This document shows, in pieces, positions 8,975-18,129 of a stretch of 64,000 bases of DNA. Both the position numbers and the translations under genes were made by a program. The notes beneath the pieces were generated by a model. That model was given only the letters and a program-made list of their open reading frames with translations, was not told where the DNA came from and did not search any database. The stretch's first letter is position 1, and each line of letters opens with the position of its first letter. Source of the stretch: Gammaproteobacteria bacterium (GTDB lineage: Bacteria; Pseudomonadota; Gammaproteobacteria; HK1); assembly GCA_021773645.1 (NCBI GenBank), contig JAJFJU010000012.1:496001-560000 (forward strand), written 5' to 3'.

Positions 8975-9004
8975 TTGCGATGCTTCCAGAGCCCCGTTCA
9001 TAAT
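8975..9004 (+). promoter_or_regulatory. Possible sigma-70 promoter of the pilin gene
   Basis: TTGCGA at 8975-8980 and CATAAT at 8999-9004 with an 18-base spacer, about 40 bases before the pilin ATG. The match is moderate and was found by eye only. Confidence 0.35.
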
Positions 9005-9044
9005 GACGCGGCGGATCAGGCCACCATGTCAGGAGAGATGAGTC

Positions 9045-9452
9045 ATGAAGAACTTTCACCGAAGTGCGGGTATTACCCTGATGGAATTGATGATAGTGGT
9101 TGCCATCATCGGCATCATCGGAGCCTTTGCCTACCCGGCCTATCAGGATTATGTGCGCGAGGCGCGCCGGGCCGAGGGTCGTAACCTGCTACTGCAGGCG
9201 GCCAACCGGGAAGAGCGCTTTTTCGCCGATAATAATACCTACACAAACGTTATGACCCAGCTCAGCTTTGCCGCCGACCCGGCAGTCTCGGAGAACGCCT
9301 TCTACACCGTGGATGCCACTGCCGCCAGCGCCACCGCCTACAGCCTCACGGCAACCGCCCAGGGTCTCCAGGCCACGGATACTGAATGTGCCACCATCAC
9401 CCTCAATTCCCTGGGACAGAAGGGCTCCACTGGCGGCGGCGACTGCTGGTAG
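9045..9452 (+). CDS. Type IV pilin-like protein, PilE family
   Basis: A 135-residue prepilin. The N-terminus MKNFHRSAG is followed by [22 protein letters not shown], the class III signal. PilD would cut after Gly9, methylate the new N-terminus, and Glu at mature position 5 is present. Next come [20 protein letters not shown] and [12 protein letters not shown], typical of PilE-like minor pilins, and a C-terminal pair of cysteines (TECATITL and GDCW) that probably forms the D-region disulphide. The ribosome site AGGAGA lies 9 bases upstream. No other pilus genes are nearby, so it is an isolated minor pilin or pilin-like gene. Confidence 0.9.
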   Translation: MKNFHRSAGITLMELMIVVAIIGIIGAFAYPAYQDYVREARRAEGRNLLLQAANREERFFADNNTYTNVMTQLSFAADPAVSENAFYTVDATAASATAYSLTATAQGLQATDTECATITLNSLGQKGSTGGGDCW

Positions 9453-9480
9453 TAGCCCCAGATTTTGACCACCGCTGGAC

Positions 9481-9552
9481 GGCGGACATGATTTTGTGCA
9501 GGGATGCACTTATGCCGTGACGGCATGGATGCCGGAGAGCGGTCCGCCCTAC
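9481..9552 (-). repeat. Long-loop REP, 72 bp
   Basis: GGCGGAC at 9481-9487 pairs with GTCCGCC at 9542-9548, followed by CTAC. The 54-nt loop contains GTGCA-GGGA-TGCAC and ATGCCGT-G-ACGGCAT hairpins. It is nearly the same as 10265-10336, and the two lie on either side of the RAYT gene. Confidence 0.85.
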
Positions 9553-9575
9553 CGCCCCGTCGGAATTATCGTCAC

Positions 9576-9596
9576 GTAGGGCGGACCGTGTCCGCC
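9576..9596 (+). repeat. REP unit upstream of the RAYT gene
   Basis: GTAG followed by GGCGGAC-CGT-GTCCGCC. The loop differs (CGT for CAT) while the stem is intact. It lies 51 bp before the transposase start. Confidence 0.85.
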
Positions 9597-9647
9597 AAAC
9601 AGCCCGATTTTAACCACCATTCATAACCATAATGACAAGGATGTCAG

Positions 9648-10181
9648 ATGCCAAACTATCGCCGTGCCAGTGTTCCGGGCGGCTCCTATTTCTTCACCTT
9701 GGTGAGCTGGAAACGACGCCCAAACCTCACTACCCCGGCCTTCCGTACAGCCTTGCGTGCTGCAATTACAGCCGTTCGCCGATCCCATCCATTTCAGATA
9801 GATGCCTGGGTCTTGCTTCCTGATCACTTACATTGCATGTGGACTCTGCCGCCCGACGATGCTGACTATCCCAGGCGCTGGTCAATGATTAAACGCCTGA
9901 CCAGCCAGGCCCTTCGAGGTGCTGATAACCCGGTTATTCCTGGGCAACGGAGGAAGTTTGGAATTTGGCAATCCCGGTATTGGGAGCATCTCATTCGCGA
10001 TCAGAAGGATTTGAATCAACATCTGGATTATTTGCACTGGAATCCTGTTAAGCACGGGCATGTCCCGCGGGTGGAAGACTGGCCATACTCAAGTTTTCAC
10101 CGCTATGTGAACGAAGGAAAATATCCCGAGGCCTGGGGTGATATTCCGCCGGATGAAAAGGATGGCCGTTTTGGTGAATAA
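9648..10181 (+). CDS. RAYT: REP-associated tyrosine (Y1, HUH) transposase
   Basis: A single-strand-specific HUH nuclease related to IS200/IS605 TnpA that recognises and cuts REP sequences near their GTAG. 177 residues. The HUH motif is His60 and His62 in LLPDHLHCMWTLP. The catalytic Tyr is about residue 128 in HLDYLHWNPVKHG, and FGIWQSRYWEHLIRDQKDL is typical of the family. AAGG lies 7 bases before the ATG. REP units with the expected GTAG plus palindrome flank it at 9481-9596 and 10216-10336, as is known for RAYTs. RAYTs are usually domesticated single-copy genes, not active insertion sequences. Confidence 0.93.
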   Translation: MPNYRRASVPGGSYFFTLVSWKRRPNLTTPAFRTALRAAITAVRRSHPFQIDAWVLLPDHLHCMWTLPPDDADYPRRWSMIKRLTSQALRGADNPVIPGQRRKFGIWQSRYWEHLIRDQKDLNQHLDYLHWNPVKHGHVPRVEDWPYSSFHRYVNEGKYPEAWGDIPPDEKDGRFGE

Positions 10182-10215
10182 GCGGTAGCGATTCTGGCGC
10201 GCTGGATACGGGCTC

Positions 10216-10336
10216 GTAGGGCGGACCATGTCCGCCAAATATCTTGTTTTTACCGCCGCCGAACGGCGCACATGCTTTTGTGCAGGGATGCTCTTATGCC
10301 GCGACGGCACGGATGCCGGAGAGCGGTGCGCCCTAC
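10216..10336 (+). repeat. REP plus long-loop REP downstream of the RAYT gene
   Basis: 10216-10236 is GTAG followed by GGCGGAC-CAT-GTCCGCC. 10265-10336 is a minus-orientation long-loop unit with stem GGCGCAC/GTGCGCC and terminal CTAC. The stem differs from 9481-9552 at one pair, and both sides changed. The rest of the 10182-10673 gap is the leader of the PEP-CTERM gene; 10337-10600 shows nothing else I can name. Confidence 0.85.
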
Positions 10337-10601
10337 GAGGATTTGTCAGAAATTTTTACGCTTCTGAACCCGCTAGCAGTGCGTAGTTGCCGCTTGCACC
10401 TGCCAAGACGCTTTAACCGCACTATAAAAACAGAGGAACAAACAATTACTTAAGTGTTTATTTTTAGGTTTTACCACAGCTTGCCCAAGACTCGGGAAGG
10501 GAAGGTGCCACGTCAGGAAACTTTACACCTGCCGGACAGAGCACCTCTTGGGTAGAGAACGTGATGTCCTAACGTTATGAATAATAAGCAAAAACAAATG
10601 A

Positions 10602-10617
10602 TGGCATGGGGTTTGCA
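10602..10617 (+). promoter_or_regulatory. Sigma-54 (RpoN) -24/-12 promoter
   Basis: TGGCATGGGGTTTGCA matches the consensus TGGCAC-N5-TTGCA with a single change. GG (10603-10604) and GC (10615-10616) are at the required spacing. Transcription would start near 10628, 45 bases before the PEP-CTERM gene. RpoN control together with PrsK/PrsR is known for PEP-CTERM genes in other proteobacteria. Confidence 0.8.
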
Positions 10618-10673
10618 TTAAACCCCCTCACATGAAGCAATAAAGCACGAAGCAAACTTTCGGAGCACAGAAC

Positions 10674-11522
10674 ATGGCAACAAAACGAATTCTAAGTCTC
10701 ACGGCGCTGACCCTCGCGGGTGGGCTGTGTTATGCGGGTCTGGCGGGTGCGTTGGTTATTATCCCGGAGGATGAGCCCAATAATAGTCTAGGCTCGGCGC
10801 AGGAAATAATGGATGCTGACTTCTCGCTTGATGGCAGCTTCGACATTGGCGACATCTCCGGCAACAATACCTCTGGTACCATTCCCCACGTCACTATCCG
10901 TGGCCTTGGTGGCGACGGCACTGTCGATTACTACTCTTTTATGGTGTCCACTGCCGGTTCCAGGGTGATTTTAGACATTGATGACGGCGGAACGGGCGAT
11001 AGCCTGGATACAAAAATGGCTGTGTGGGACCCGTCGGGTCATCTAGTAACCACCCTTAGCGGCGCTGGACATAATAGTGTTGTTGGTGATGATTCACTTG
11101 TTTCGATGGGGGCTTCGGGAAGTCTTTCTTTTGGGGGGGAGTCTCCCCCGGAGTCTCCGGACCCTTTCCTGGAGGGCATCTTGGGAGATGCCGGACTGTA
11201 TGTCGTGGGGGTTACGGAAGTTGGTGGCGATGTTGCCTTTAGTACGGGTGATTCCCTTCGCCTTGATTCCAACTGTCAACACTTTGATTTTCCGACACCG
11301 CCGATTTGTCTTGAGTCGTCGCTATCAGAAGGAGGATGGTATAGCGAAGTGAACAACTTTCTAGGGACGTGGGGTCCTGGTGGAGGTCTTACACAGGTGG
11401 GCTCTTCTTACACCCTCCATATCTCTGTGGATGAGAGCGATGTTCCCGAACCCACGACCTTGGCGCTTCTCGGCCTCGGCTTGGCTGGCATGGGCTTTGG
11501 TGCCCGCCGTCGCAAACACTGA
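10674..11522 (+). CDS. PEP-CTERM sorted exported protein
   Basis: A 282-residue secreted protein. It has an N-terminal signal peptide (MATKRILSLTALTLAGGLCYAGLAG, cleavage near there) and a C-terminal PEP-CTERM sorting tail: VPEPTTLALLGLGLAG, a short hydrophobic helix, then ARRRKH. An exosortase (EpsH/XrtA type) cuts at this tail, linking the protein to exopolysaccharide export. The middle resembles a bacterial pre-peptidase (PPC-like) beta domain (DEPNNSLGSAQ, GDGTVDYYSFMV). It has a CGGAG ribosome site, a sigma-54 promoter and an intrinsic terminator, so it is a single-gene unit. No exosortase is in the window. Confidence 0.9.
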   Translation: MATKRILSLTALTLAGGLCYAGLAGALVIIPEDEPNNSLGSAQEIMDADFSLDGSFDIGDISGNNTSGTIPHVTIRGLGGDGTVDYYSFMVSTAGSRVILDIDDGGTGDSLDTKMAVWDPSGHLVTTLSGAGHNSVVGDDSLVSMGASGSLSFGGESPPESPDPFLEGILGDAGLYVVGVTEVGGDVAFSTGDSLRLDSNCQHFDFPTPPICLESSLSEGGWYSEVNNFLGTWGPGGGLTQVGSSYTLHISVDESDVPEPTTLALLGLGLAGMGFGARRRKH

Positions 11523-11551
11523 CAAGCATCGCTTATTGTTCCTTTCCGAAT

Positions 11552-11574
11552 CCCGCTCCGGCGGGGTTTTTTTT
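11552..11574 (+). terminator. Rho-independent terminator of the PEP-CTERM gene
   Basis: CCCGC, loop TCCG, GCGGG, then G and eight T, 30 bases after the stop codon. Confidence 0.85.
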
Positions 11575-11726
11575 GTGCAGGGACGCACTTATGTCGCGAT
11601 GGCATGGATGCCAAGGAGCGGCGCTTGTGCAGGGACGCACTTATGCCGCGATGGCATTACGCGCATGGATGCGCGGTAGTAGGGTAACGCAGGAGCAGTT
11701 ACCGAGGATGCCAAAGAGCAGTCCCT
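11572..11726 (+). repeat. Two tandem copies of the long-loop module without REP stems
   Basis: From 11572 (TTTTGTGCAGGGACGCACTT) and again from 11624, the module seen inside the long-loop REPs recurs, here without outer REP arms. The second copy has the extra segment of 7224-7343. Its internal arms are GGTAAC/GTTACC where that copy has GGCAAT/ATTGCC, so base pairing is kept though the sequence changed. This fills most of the 11523-11924 gap, where I see no gene. Confidence 0.7.
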
Positions 11727-11736
11727 AGCCAAGCGC

Positions 11737-11790
11737 CGCTCCCGCACATCCTGTGCTCCGCGACATAAGGCCATCCATGGCCAAAGTTTG
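11737..11790 (+). repeat. Dispersed repeat, copy 1
   Basis: Starts CGCTCCCGCACATCC and includes AAGGCCATCCATGGCCAAAG. It aligns with 16255-16309 at roughly four bases in five. Confidence 0.6.
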
Positions 11791-11861
11791 GTAGGGCGGG
11801 CCGTGCCCGCCGAATAGGCTTTCATAGCCGCTTAATATGCGGCAGACATGGTCTGCCCTAC
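11791..11861 (+). repeat. Inverted REP pair with variant stems
   Basis: 11791-11811 is GTAG followed by GGCGGGC-CGT-GCCCGCC. 11841-11861 is GGCAGAC-ATG-GTCTGCC followed by CTAC. Both stems differ from the commonest form and both keep perfect pairing. A short GTAG...CTAC remnant is visible at about 11893-11906. Confidence 0.85.
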
Positions 11862-11924
11862 ATGTTGATGATAGCGAGTCGATTCAAACCGGGTAGCCGT
11901 GCCCTACGACTGTTTTCTAACTTC

Positions 11925-12767
11925 TCACGGGGCCTCGTTAAGCGCCCAGTCATAGTCGTGGCTGGCTATGTTCTTCACATTCCTTAGCCTCGCTCGCAAG
12001 GGCATTACCGCATATTTTCTGAGGTGGCTGAGCAGGCCCACCTCATCGTCGCCAAAGTCTTCTCCAAACCAGATAAAAATGCTCGAAACGTGCAGACGTC
12101 CATCCTGTACGGAAACGCCGCGTGGATGATTGATGAATTCCCGGGCGGCGGCATCCAGCAGTGCCTCGCTGTTGTCTGCGGTAAAGGCTTCACGTTGCAA
12201 GTTGGGGCACCCCAGGGAGGCGCAGTTGAGGGCGTAATGGATGCGCGGATTCCGCCAGATGGGGCGTAGGATGCGGTGTTCGATATCGTTCAGGCTGAGC
12301 TCTTCAGACTCAATCTGAACGAGATTTTTATCCCAGGGGCCAACCGTAAACCAGCCCGGTGAAATGCGGATGTCACGGATGCTTTTTACCGGGTAATGCG
12401 CGAGCACGGTCTGCACCGTGAGGGCGTTGTAGAGGTTGATCCAGTAGGCGCGTTGTTGGCCGCGATTGAGGCGGCTGACCGGGGTGTTGGCCAGTCTATT
12501 GATGTAGCCGTCGAGTGCCTGGCGCGCCGTGGGGGAGACACGGCCGTAGGCAATCCGATGTATGCCATCGGCGTTTGGTTTGACGTATTGCTGAAGAAAT
12601 TGCGTCCAGGCGGCGTGATTGATGGTTTCCGTGGCAGCGGAATCGTGGGCTTGCCAGCGTTTCCAGAGTTCAGCCTTGGGCGCGGCGCTGGCGATGGATG
12701 TAAAGCAGAGCAGGGCTGTTATCAGTAGCCCTGCTGCTGTGGAGTGGTGGATGAGAGTCTTCGACAT
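11925..12767 (-). CDS. DUF547 family exported protein
   Basis: A 280-residue protein with a clear signal peptide (MSKTLIHHSTAAGLLITALL, then an Ala-rich cleavage site near residue 29). The DUF547 marks are QRAYWINLYNALTVQTVLAHYP in the first half, and IHYALNCASLGCPNL and FGEDFGDDEVGLL in the second. The family is widespread in proteobacteria and its biochemical role is not established. The start at 12767 is chosen because it gives the signal peptide; earlier in-frame starts would translate REP sequence. It lies alone between two repeat zones. Confidence 0.88.
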   Translation of the reverse strand: MSKTLIHHSTAAGLLITALLCFTSIASAAPKAELWKRWQAHDSAATETINHAAWTQFLQQYVKPNADGIHRIAYGRVSPTARQALDGYINRLANTPVSRLNRGQQRAYWINLYNALTVQTVLAHYPVKSIRDIRISPGWFTVGPWDKNLVQIESEELSLNDIEHRILRPIWRNPRIHYALNCASLGCPNLQREAFTADNSEALLDAAAREFINHPRGVSVQDGRLHVSSIFIWFGEDFGDDEVGLLSHLRKYAVMPLRARLRNVKNIASHDYDWALNEAP

Positions 12768-12869
12768 TCGGCAATATTTCCATATGGTGTGTGGGGGGAA
12801 TGTGGTGTTTCGTGTATCCCCTTCGACCATGAAATATGGAAATGTTCCGTGTCCGTGTTGTCGATTGAT

Positions 12870-12937
12870 ATAGGGCGGACCATGTCCGCCGAATTGCTTT
12901 GCCTTGGCCGTCACCTGGCGGACATGGTCCGCCCTTG
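12870..12937 (+). repeat. Inverted REP pair
   Basis: 12870-12890 is ATAG followed by GGCGGAC-CAT-GTCCGCC. 12917-12937 is GGCGGAC-ATG-GTCCGCC followed by CTTG. The stems are intact but both outer tetranucleotides are off the GTAG/CTAC consensus, possibly a decayed pair. It is upstream of the DUF547 gene, within the 12768-13135 gap. Confidence 0.8.
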
Positions 12938-14098
<1,161 letters not shown>

Positions 14099-14144
14099 CG
14101 CTCATAACAGTATCTACCTATGGATGATGGAAACCGGTTACTTT

Positions 14145-14669
14145 CTAGGCAGCAGCTGATGCCGGGCGTCTGAACTCTGTGCCGTGGCACTTGGGGCAGG
14201 GGGGGATGTGGCCGGTGTGGTGGAAGTGAAGGTGCTGGCCGCAGCCACGACATTCCAGAGTGCCGGGGCCACTGACCTCTCCAGTGCCTAGAATCGTGCC
14301 TTCCTGGGCGCGAGTGGCTAGGCGGTCCAGTTCCAGGCGGGTGTGGTCGACCATGCCAGAAAAGAGATCCCGTAGGCGCTCTTCTATCAGCTCCATATCA
14401 AAGCGCAGCCAGTCTCCCAACTCATCGCCGCTTTCATTCAGGTGGTCTGCCGCGTCATCTACATCACGTCGCAGATAATGGGCCACCTTTTCCGATTCTT
14501 CGCGGCTTAATTCACCGAGGGAAACGGCCTTTTCTCGGGCCTTGTCCAGCAGCTGAGAGAGCGTTGGCACGGCCTCGGTACGGGCTTGTTCCAAGGTGTT
14601 GCGGGCACGCTCCAGCATGCGTTCGTAGCCGTGGAGCAGATGTTCTTGGGATTTATTATTGTCGGTCAT
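14145..14669 (-). CDS. YbeL-like protein with C-terminal zinc ribbon (DUF1451)
   Basis: A 174-residue protein. The N-terminal two thirds is helical and charged (YERMLERARNTLEQARTEA, DVDDAADHLNESGDELGDWL). The C-terminus has a zinc ribbon: LECRGCGQHLHFHH, then IPPCPKCHGTEFRR, giving four cysteines in two CxxC pairs. This is the DUF1451 layout of E. coli YbeL, whose function is not known. Start placed at MTDNNKSQ (14669); an ATG four codons earlier is possible. It is divergent from radA with about 150 bp between them. Confidence 0.8.
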   Translation of the reverse strand: MTDNNKSQEHLLHGYERMLERARNTLEQARTEAVPTLSQLLDKAREKAVSLGELSREESEKVAHYLRRDVDDAADHLNESGDELGDWLRFDMELIEERLRDLFSGMVDHTRLELDRLATRAQEGTILGTGEVSGPGTLECRGCGQHLHFHHTGHIPPCPKCHGTEFRRPASAAA

Positions 14670-14816
14670 GGGCCTATTCATCCAATGGCAATTAAGGGCT
14701 GTGCTAATGATTGCTTTTCCTACCCTGAAGTTTAGCCTGAATCTATCCTCTGCGGGATGAATGGTCGGCAGCTGAAGGCTACAATCAGCGGCCACTCCAA
14801 ACTAAGATGTTTTTCC

Positions 14817-16184
14817 ATGCCCAAAGCGAAACCCTCCTATCAGTGCCAGTCCTGTGGCGCACGTCATTCTAAATGGGCCGGCCAGTGTGGCACCTGTGGC
14901 GAATGGAATAGCCTGCTGGATGCGGCACCTGCACCACCGCCAGCCAAAGATAATCGCTACGGGGGTTATGCGGGTAACGAGGACAGCGCTATTCTCTCGG
15001 CGGCTGAGGTGACGGTGCAGGAGACCAGTCACGAACCTACCGGTATCAGGGAACTGGATCGGGTGTTAGGCGGTGGTCTGGTGGCGGGTTCGGTGGTGCT
15101 CCTCGGGGGTGATCCCGGTATTGGTAAGTCCACCTTGTTATTGCAGGTCTTGACCCGGTTGCACGATAGCCGCGGTGCTGCCTTTCTCTATGTCACCGGT
15201 GAGGAATCGTTGGAGCAGGTGATTTTGCGGGCGCAACGCTTGGGATTGACCACCGATGAGTTGCGTTTGTTGGCGGAGACCCGGGTAGAGCAGATCCTCG
15301 CCCTGGCGCAGAAGGAAAAGCCGCGGGTGATGGTGATCGATTCGATTCAGACCATCTATACCGAGGCGCTGGGTTCGGCCCCTGGTGGCGTTGCCCAGGT
15401 GCGTGAGAGCACCGCGCGGCTTGTGCGTTATGCCAAGCAGACCGGCACGGTGTTGTTCCTTGCCGGTCATGTGACCAAGGAAGGAGCGCTGGCCGGTCCA
15501 CGGGTGTTGGAGCATATGGTGGATACGGTACTTTATTTCGAGAGTGAGGCGAGCAGCCGTTTCCGCATTATTCGGGCGGTGAAGAACCGCTTTGGCGCGG
15601 TGAATGAGTTAGGCATCTTCGCGATGACGGAGAAGGGGCTGCGTGAGGTGGAGAATCCCTCGGAGATGATGTTGGTGTCCGATGGGGAGGAAAGCGCGGG
15701 TAGTGTCATCATGGCGACCCGCCAGGGCACCCGGCCCTTGCTGGTGGAGGTACAGGCACTGGTGGATGACTCGGCGCTGGGTAATCCACGGCGGGTGACC
15801 GTGGGCCTGGAGCAGAATCGCCTGGCCATGTTGTTGGCGGTGCTCAGCCGTCACGGCGGGGTAGCTAGCCTGCATCAGGATGTATTCGTTAATGTGGTGG
15901 GCGGCGTACGTATTGGTGAGACGGCGGCAGATTTGCCGGTGGTGCTAGCGGTGCTCTCTAGCCTTCGGGATCGCCCGGTTTCAAGGCAACTGCTGAGTTT
16001 TGGTGAGGTGGGGCTGGCGGGAGAGATTCGCCCGGTACCCTATGGCGAGGAACGCCTCAGAGAGGCGGCCAAACACGGTTTCCAGCGAGCGGTAATCCCC
16101 AAGGGAAATGCCCCGCGGCGTGCTATCAAGGGTCTGAAGATCATTCCGGTCACGCGTCTACACGAGGCCCTGGCCGCAATCTAG
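14817..16184 (+). CDS. radA: DNA repair protein RadA (Sms)
   Basis: A hexameric DnaB-like helicase with a Lon-protease-like C-terminus that processes recombination intermediates. 455 residues, the normal length. In order: a four-Cys zinc finger (CQSCGARHSKWAGQCGTC), Walker A GGDPGIGKST, Walker B VMVIDSIQT, the RadA-specific KNRFG in VKNRFGAVNELGIF, and a LonC-like domain (DVFVNVVGGVRI, PVSRQLLSFGEVGL). The start at 14817 gives the canonical MPKAKPSYQC beginning. No good ribosome site is seen. Confidence 0.95.
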   Translation: MPKAKPSYQCQSCGARHSKWAGQCGTCGEWNSLLDAAPAPPPAKDNRYGGYAGNEDSAILSAAEVTVQETSHEPTGIRELDRVLGGGLVAGSVVLLGGDPGIGKSTLLLQVLTRLHDSRGAAFLYVTGEESLEQVILRAQRLGLTTDELRLLAETRVEQILALAQKEKPRVMVIDSIQTIYTEALGSAPGGVAQVRESTARLVRYAKQTGTVLFLAGHVTKEGALAGPRVLEHMVDTVLYFESEASSRFRIIRAVKNRFGAVNELGIFAMTEKGLREVENPSEMMLVSDGEESAGSVIMATRQGTRPLLVEVQALVDDSALGNPRRVTVGLEQNRLAMLLAVLSRHGGVASLHQDVFVNVVGGVRIGETAADLPVVLAVLSSLRDRPVSRQLLSFGEVGLAGEIRPVPYGEERLREAAKHGFQRAVIPKGNAPRRAIKGLKIIPVTRLHEALAAI

Positions 16185-16211
16185 AAAAATCCTCATGCGG
16201 CACCATACTGC

Positions 16212-16325
16212 GTTAAAAATCGGCTCAAAATGCTCGCTTACTCATTTGCAGGATCGCTCTCGCACATCCTTGTGCTTTGCGATCTAAGGCCATCCGTAGC
16301 CAAAGCTTTTTCGCCGGTTTTTGCC
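16212..16325 (+). repeat. Dispersed hairpin-forming repeat, with copy 2 of the 11737-11790 repeat
   Basis: Outer arms GTTAAAAATCGGC (16212-16224) and GCCGGTTTTTGCC (16313-16325) pair at about 10 of 13 positions. Inside, 16255-16309 matches 11737-11790. It lies between the convergent radA and PilZ genes and may end their transcripts. Confidence 0.55.
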
Positions 16326-16370
16326 TTGTCTTGCGCTCGCCTGAAAATTTTTCGACAGTCTGCCTGTGGA

Positions 16371-16751
16371 TCACAGCAGCGCAGAAAGCTCGCGGTGCAG
16401 GAGTTTTTCGTCGCCGAGATTGAGCTCCACCAAGCGTTTGAGGTGCTCAAAACTTTCCATGCTGATGTGCTCGCAGCGTAGCCCCATGCGTTCACTTTCA
16501 ATGTGGGTCAGGAAGACCTCCATATCAATGGTGGTATCGCTGCCCTCCAGTTTGATCTGTAGCTGTGCCTCACTGTTATCTGCAGTTTTTTCCCAGTCTG
16601 CCGGGCGTGCTATCAAGGCGCCCTTGATGGAGATATCGAGCAGTTCTGTCTCCCAGTTATGGTCATCCTGGCTGAGGGTGGCCTGAACTTTAAAAGGAAA
16701 ACGTGTGAAATGTCGGCGTTCCTGACCGCTCTGTCCTGCTTCCGTACCCAT
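16371..16751 (-). CDS. PilZ-domain c-di-GMP binding protein
   Basis: A 126-residue single-domain PilZ protein. The two c-di-GMP binding motifs are present: RxxxR as RRHFTR (Arg13 and Arg17) and D/NxSxxG as DISIKG (Asp38, Ser40, Gly43). The rest fits the six-stranded barrel. Such proteins pass the c-di-GMP signal to motility, pili or polysaccharide systems. The partner is unknown. The pilin and the polysaccharide operon in this window are candidate outputs by context only. Confidence 0.88.
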   Translation of the reverse strand: MGTEAGQSGQERRHFTRFPFKVQATLSQDDHNWETELLDISIKGALIARPADWEKTADNSEAQLQIKLEGSDTTIDMEVFLTHIESERMGLRCEHISMESFEHLKRLVELNLGDEKLLHRELSALL

Positions 16752-16812
16752 ACTGAATTCTCCAGAAAATGAGGTTTAAGCGTTCATTATATGATGTTGT
16801 GGAAGGGCGTGG

Positions 16813-18102
16813 TTAATTCTTGCCGCGCGCCTTTGCTTTGGAACGGCCGGCAGGATTGAGCTTAACGGTTTTTACACCGTGTTCCGTGGTTTGAACTATC
16901 TCCACGGGGTAGCCGGCAAGGCGCAGGCTGGTACCCGGTTCGGGGATATTTTCCAGATATTCGATAATTAGCCCATTGAGTGTTTTTGGGCCGTTCTCGG
17001 GCAGGCTCCAGCGCATGCTGCGGTTCAGTTCACGGATATTGGAGGCGCCATCAATGAGGTAGGTGCCATCGGCTTGGGGATGAATATCAATGTTATCCGC
17101 TGCGGGATCAGTGGTGAATTCACCCACGATTTCTTCCAGGATATCCTCCAGGGTGACCAACCCCTGAATATCTCCGTACTCGTCCACCGCCAGTGCAATG
17201 CGCCGCCGTTTATTTTGAAACAAGCCAAGCTGGCGATTGAGTGGCGTGGCGAGCGGCACAAAATAGGGCTCTTCTAACTGCTCAATCAGCTCTTTCTTAT
17301 CCAGCGCATTGGTATGTACCGGCCCCAGCATGCGCCGTAGGTGAATGATGCCGGCAATATGATTGATATCGCCGCGAAATACCGGCAAACGGGTGTGCTG
17401 ACTGGTCGTTAGTTGATGCAGAATCTCGTGCTCGGGATCATCCAGATCTATGCCGGCAAGTTCGGCGCGCGGCACCATGATGTCCTCCACCGTGACTTTT
17501 TCCAGATCCAGAATGCTCACCAGCATGCGCCGGTGGCGGCGAGAGATGAGATTGCCCGCTTCCTTGACCACCGTGCGCAACTCATCGGTGCTGAGATCCG
17601 TAGCCTTTGTTGTTTCTGCAGGCAGTAGGCGAAACAGCTTTAATAAGCTATTGGCAATCCAGTTCACCAGCCATACCAGCGGATAAAACACCCGTAGTAA
17701 AGGAGCCAGAATCCGGCTTGCTGGAAAGGCAATGCGCTCTGGATGTAGCGCAGCGAGGGTTTTGGGGGCGACCTCGGCAAAGATCAGAATAACCAGGGTG
17801 AGCAGGAAGGTCGCGACGACGATTCCATTTTCACCTAATAGCCGTAGGGCAATAATAGTGGCGATTGCCGAGGCGAGGATGTTGACGAAGTTATTGCCTA
17901 ACAAGATCAGACCTATGAGTCGATCCGGGCGTTTCAGGAGTTCACTTACCCGATGGGCGCCACGGTGTTGTTGGCGCGCCAGATGGCGTAGCCGATAGCG
18001 GTTGAGGGCCATCATGCCGGTCTCTGATCCAGAGAAAAAACCGGACAGCAGAATCAGCAGGAAAAGGATTCCGCCAAGTATTGAAAGGGGAAGATCAGTC
18101 AT
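16813..18102 (-). CDS. CNNM/CorC (HlyC) family membrane protein, YfjD-like
   Basis: A 429-residue protein. The N-terminal DUF21/CNNM domain has about four membrane segments (LSGFFSGSETGMMALNRYRL is the family hallmark), followed by a CBS pair (VEDIMVPRAELAGID and LALAVDEYGDIQGLVTLEDILEEIVGE) and a C-terminal CorC_HlyC domain. The family is tied to magnesium/cobalt efflux or Mg2+ homeostasis. The order yfjD-ypjD-ffh, with ffh divergent, is the E. coli arrangement and supports orthology to YfjD. Confidence 0.9.
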   Translation of the reverse strand: MTDLPLSILGGILFLLILLSGFFSGSETGMMALNRYRLRHLARQQHRGAHRVSELLKRPDRLIGLILLGNNFVNILASAIATIIALRLLGENGIVVATFLLTLVILIFAEVAPKTLAALHPERIAFPASRILAPLLRVFYPLVWLVNWIANSLLKLFRLLPAETTKATDLSTDELRTVVKEAGNLISRRHRRMLVSILDLEKVTVEDIMVPRAELAGIDLDDPEHEILHQLTTSQHTRLPVFRGDINHIAGIIHLRRMLGPVHTNALDKKELIEQLEEPYFVPLATPLNRQLGLFQNKRRRIALAVDEYGDIQGLVTLEDILEEIVGEFTTDPAADNIDIHPQADGTYLIDGASNIRELNRSMRWSLPENGPKTLNGLIIEYLENIPEPGTSLRLAGYPVEIVQTTEHGVKTVKLNPAGRSKAKARGKN

Positions 18103-18129
18103 GCGCAGGCCGTCCGCAATGGATGCATA

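Noticed and set aside
7200-11860. Short reading frames translating as MPSRHKCIPAQ-like peptides
   Set aside because: The same peptide recurs because the long-loop repeat is translated. There are no ribosome sites and the sequence is explained by the repeat.
14757-14816. Earlier start for RadA
   Set aside because: Adds 20 unconserved residues before the zinc-finger start MPKAKPSYQC.
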